Assembly (NCBI GenBank): GCA_015852425.1
Contig: JAAAIG010000447.1
Location: forward strand, 1 to 11,444
Origin: Gryganskiella cystojenkinii
Lineage: Eukaryota; Mortierellomycota; Mortierellomycetes; Mortierellales; Mortierellaceae
Length of the DNA: 11,444 nt
Direction: 5' to 3'
Below are positions 9,522 through 11,444 of the stretch, piece after piece (positions within the stretch are counted from its first letter, which is position 1; each line of letters opens with the position of its first letter). Made by a program: the position numbers and the translations under genes. The notes beneath the pieces were generated by a model that was not told the DNA's origin, did not search any database, and worked only from the letters and a program-made list of their open reading frames with translations.

Positions 9522-10084
9522 GGAAGGATGTTATGATGGCCGTGTTGGTAGGTTTGTTGTTGTTGATATATGGATGATAGACGTGTGATGCAAGTCAGAA
9601 GAGAATACAGAGGAGGTGGAGGTAAAAGGGAAGAGGATGCGTGGGTTCGGCGAAGCAGAAAACGAGAATGAAACGAGCGCTGATGAGAACAGGACCTCGA
9701 AGACCTCGAACACGATCAAGTAGTCACGTGAGGTGTCATTGTGTGATTGGATGACAGTATCTGCGTCTCAAGAAAATGCGGTGACCTCACGCGGGTGGGA
9801 TCGGTGGCGCGACAATTTCACCTTTAACTCGCTATCACACATCTTCGAACAATTGTTTCTTTCCATTTCAACACAGCACTCTACATCAATCGCAAGATTT
9901 TTCTCCCACAGTCTCTCGCCGCTTATTACACTTTTCATTAGCTCATTCTTCCTGTTCAGACTCGGGTATGTCACTCTCTCTCGAATAATGACCGTGTTAT
10001 TATTTTTTGTTCAATTGGAGTTTTTACCTTTGCACTGGAGTGCTCTACCAGCTCGGACAGTCTTGGTCCTCTCCCTCCGGGAGA
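9522..10084. other. Promoter and leader region between the Ser/Thr-rich gene and the damaged gene
   Basis: The left part (9522-9720) is pyrimidine-rich on the minus strand and is the probable leader of the leftward gene. It is followed by a TCACGTGA palindrome and an ATTGG (CCAAT on the minus strand, 9746-9750). The stretch 9820-9960 is pyrimidine-rich on the plus strand, as expected for a rightward leader, and ends in a consensus donor GTATGT at 9966. With an acceptor at 10049-10051 this would form an 86-nt leader intron for the rightward gene. Reading frames that cross this region show no recognisable protein. Confidence 0.5.
9724..9731. promoter_or_regulatory. TCACGTGA E-box palindrome
   Basis: An 8-bp perfect palindrome with the CACGTG core, preceded by G so that GTCACGTG fits the fungal Cbf1-type site; bHLH factors of the Pho4/Cbf1/USF class bind such sites. 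It lies about 200 bp upstream of the leftward start codon and about 350 bp upstream of the proposed rightward start, so either gene could be its target. Confidence 0.5.
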
Positions 10085-10140
10085 ATGGATTACTGCGCTG
10101 AGAAGGCTGCTATCGCGGGGATACACTGTGTCTCGAAACT

Positions 10141-10176
10141 GTTGCGAATCCCTCGCTATGACAAGAGGGTCGCAAC
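10141..10176. repeat. 12-bp inverted repeat (hairpin) with 10-nt loop
   Basis: GTTGCGA-AT-CCCTC (10141-10154) pairs with GAGGG-TCGCAAC (10165-10176): 12 base pairs with a 2-nt bulge around the loop GCTATGACAA. It falls in the proposed first exon of the damaged gene. It has no A/B boxes of a tRNA and no U-run after it. Confidence 0.6.
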
Positions 10177-10271
10177 CGGGAGGATAGTATGCTGGTAGGG
10201 TCACATATATCCAGCTTGTCCCTCAACGTCAGGGGGTTCGCAAGCCTCCATTTGCATTCAGGATCGACTAG

Positions 10272-10620
10272 ACCGACGCGCAAAAAGATGACGAGGCCGA
10301 CGCGCAAGGTGATCAGACTGAGGTGCAAGATGGCCTAGTCGCGCAAAGTGACAATATTGATGCGGAAGACGTTCACTCAGCCGAAGTAGTAAATCAAGAT
10401 ATTGGAGTTGAAGTCGTCCAGACCGCAGGACAAGAAGTGGCAGATGAAGTTGCCCACTTGGCAGACCAAGAGGTTGTAGTTGAAGAAGTCCAAGTCGATG
10501 CGGAAGTTGCCCAAATCGACGTTACAGTACGAGTCCCAGCAGAAAACGTCCAAATCGATCTGCATGATATCGACGCTGGAGTCGATGTCCAAGATGGAAA
10601 TGCCGAAGAAGCACTTTCAT
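10272..10620 (+). repeat. Degenerate coding minisatellite, acidic (A/V)Q-D type
   Basis: CCGACGCGCAA occurs at 10274-10284 and again 24 nt later at 10298-10308; diverged copies containing (G)TGCAAGATG and GTCGCGCAAAGTGAC follow at about 10323 and 10338. Further on, GAAGTyGyCCA-like blocks recur at 10410, 10446 and 10503, and GTCCAAxTCGATx at about 10497 and 10549. Offsets between copies are multiples of three, so the frame is kept. The product is rich in Asp, Glu, Val, Ala and Gln with alternating hydrophobic residues (for example EEVQVDAEVAQIDV). Confidence 0.6.
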
Positions 10621-11444
10621 CACAAAAGACGACGATGTCGGAATGTCAGCTTTCACGCTCGGTCTATTATTTGACCGGTAATGGAAGTTTGGATTGCTCG
10701 GAGGTCCCTTGGTATATCGACCATGAAAAGATGGTACCGAAGCTCTGGCAATATCGAAAAACCATACTTGACAAAGCTCAACGCCTGGACCCACTCCTTG
10801 ACTCGATGGAGCTGTTGTAGGTCGGAGATATGCACAAAGGTTCTTGGTAATTGAATAGTAACACTTCACCAAATAATTTGTTTATTTCAATCATTCTAGT
10901 AGGGTCATCAGGCACATTTATCTCTTCGAGAAAAATGATTTTACAAGCACACTTTTTGCAGTGGTTGGCACAAAGGATTGGAGGACTATCGCAACTTCGT
11001 CGATCACTCAACAAATGGATAAGTCTTTACTGGCCGAACTTATCTCCCTCTCAATTGGAGTTGGACGCTGAGCACAAGATTCTAGACTGGACTATCCAAA
11101 GCGATGTAGAAAAAATGCTTCGCAGGATTGCTTGGAGACGCTTTTCTTTGGATCCGACCACCTTTTGACGAACGAGAGTTACTGGACCATGTTTTTGATT
11201 CGTTTGTCAAGTCGTTTGTTTGCAGTTTGGATGGAAGGTCTGGAAACTTGTAGGTGCAAGTTCTGGAACCAAACTTGATTGTTTGCAAATTCCTGTGGAT
11301 GAATGTTTCGACGTTTCTTTTATGTAGGGACAAGTATTTCTCGCCTACAGTCAAGAGACGACAAGAACTGGATGAGGACTCACGCGCTAGGAAGCCAGAT
11401 CTTTTTCTTCGAACGTTAAATCCAGGAAAGACCCTTTACCTCTT

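Larger units (their letters stand above)
10085..11444 (+). pseudogene. Damaged gene: acidic repeat region plus conserved-looking body, cut by right edge
   Basis: I cannot name this family. Segments that read as protein are 10085-10194 (MDYCAEKAAIAG..., tentative), 10262-10816, 10900-about 11055, about 11050-11163, 11164-11249 and 11328-11444. Three introns fit: 10195-10261, 10817-10899 and 11250-11327 (67, 83 and 78 nt), all phase 2 with GTAGG donors. The 10262-10816 part is acidic and repetitive, then turns into VPWYIDHEKMVPKLWQYRK and LDPLLDSMELL, which splices on to RVIRHIYLFEKNDF. Lesions: TAG at 10269-10271 in the repeat; a change to the next frame near 11050-11060, where SLLAELISLSI passes to LELDAEHKILDW; another in the T4 run at 11163-11166, where RRFSLDPTT passes to FDERELLDHVFDSF. 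The last segment, DKYFSPTVKRRQELDEDSRA then RKPD, is strongly charged. Protein-like text on both sides of each break suggests recent decay or base-call errors. Confidence is fair for 10262 onward and low for the first exon. Confidence 0.6.

Noticed and set aside
9733..10101. Open frame of 122 codons on the plus strand
   Set aside because: It is Ser/Phe/Leu-rich from a pyrimidine-rich leader, has no recognisable motif and crosses a likely leader intron.
10120..10200. Possible tRNA suggested by GCGAATCCC and a hairpin
   Set aside because: No cloverleaf, A box or acceptor stem could be made; the pairing is a single long stem.
10851..11168. Open frame of about 105 codons read as an independent gene
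   Set aside because: Its first half overlaps a better frame that splices from the upstream exon (RVIRHIYLFEKNDF...). Only its second half looks coding, so it is treated as one segment of the damaged gene.
11080..11270. Alternative frame ASQDCLETLFFGSDHLL... at the right end
   Set aside because: It looks protein-like at first, but the frame FDERELLDHVFDSF joins in phase through the 11250-11327 intron to DKYFSPTVKRR and continues from the preceding segment with one extra T, a simpler account.

Overview
The window looks like nuclear DNA from a filamentous fungus. Its genes carry short GT-AG introns (67-252 nt, one of 585 nt) with TACTAAC/TACTGAC-type branch points. Promoters and leaders are pyrimidine-rich, the proteins have long Ser/Pro/Gln-rich disordered tails, and one protein is a fungal Sac7/Bag7-type RhoGAP. 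Intron density and codon use would suit an early-diverging lineage such as Mortierellomycotina/Mucoromycota, but that placement is inference and nothing here proves it.

Layout. (1) Bases 1-1163, minus strand: 5' two-thirds of a four-exon mitochondrial alpha/beta-hydrolase of the ABHD11/Imo32 type, cut by the left edge. (2) 1164-1646: shared divergent promoter with a 17-bp direct repeat and a TATA box. (3) 1647-2105, plus strand: two-exon dithiol (CPYC) glutaredoxin. (4) 2106-3182: intergenic and leader sequence rich in homopolymers. (5) 3183-7168, plus strand: five-exon gene for a 1020-residue RhoGAP with a long proline/serine-rich tail. (6) 7277-9521, minus strand: two-exon gene for a 694-residue Ser/Thr-rich protein I do not recognise, convergent with the RhoGAP gene (108 bp between stops). 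(7) 9522-10084: promoter/leader DNA with a TCACGTGA palindrome. (8) About 10085-11444, plus strand: a damaged gene with an acidic repeat region followed by a conserved-looking body, broken by a nonsense codon and two frame changes and running off the right edge.

Functional links. Items 1 and 3 form a head-to-head pair (mitochondrial hydrolase and redox enzyme) and may share control elements. Items 5 and 6 are neighbours with probably overlapping 3' ends; the RhoGAP points to Rho1-type control of cell wall and actin, and the unknown protein carries short motifs reminiscent of clathrin-adaptor ligands, so a link to polarity or trafficking is possible but unproven. Item 8 looks like a decaying member of a lineage-specific family. 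I saw no tRNA, rRNA, CRISPR array, insertion sequence or obvious transposon ends. No novel system is demonstrated; the least explained parts are the damaged gene at the right edge and the unknown Ser/Thr-rich protein.
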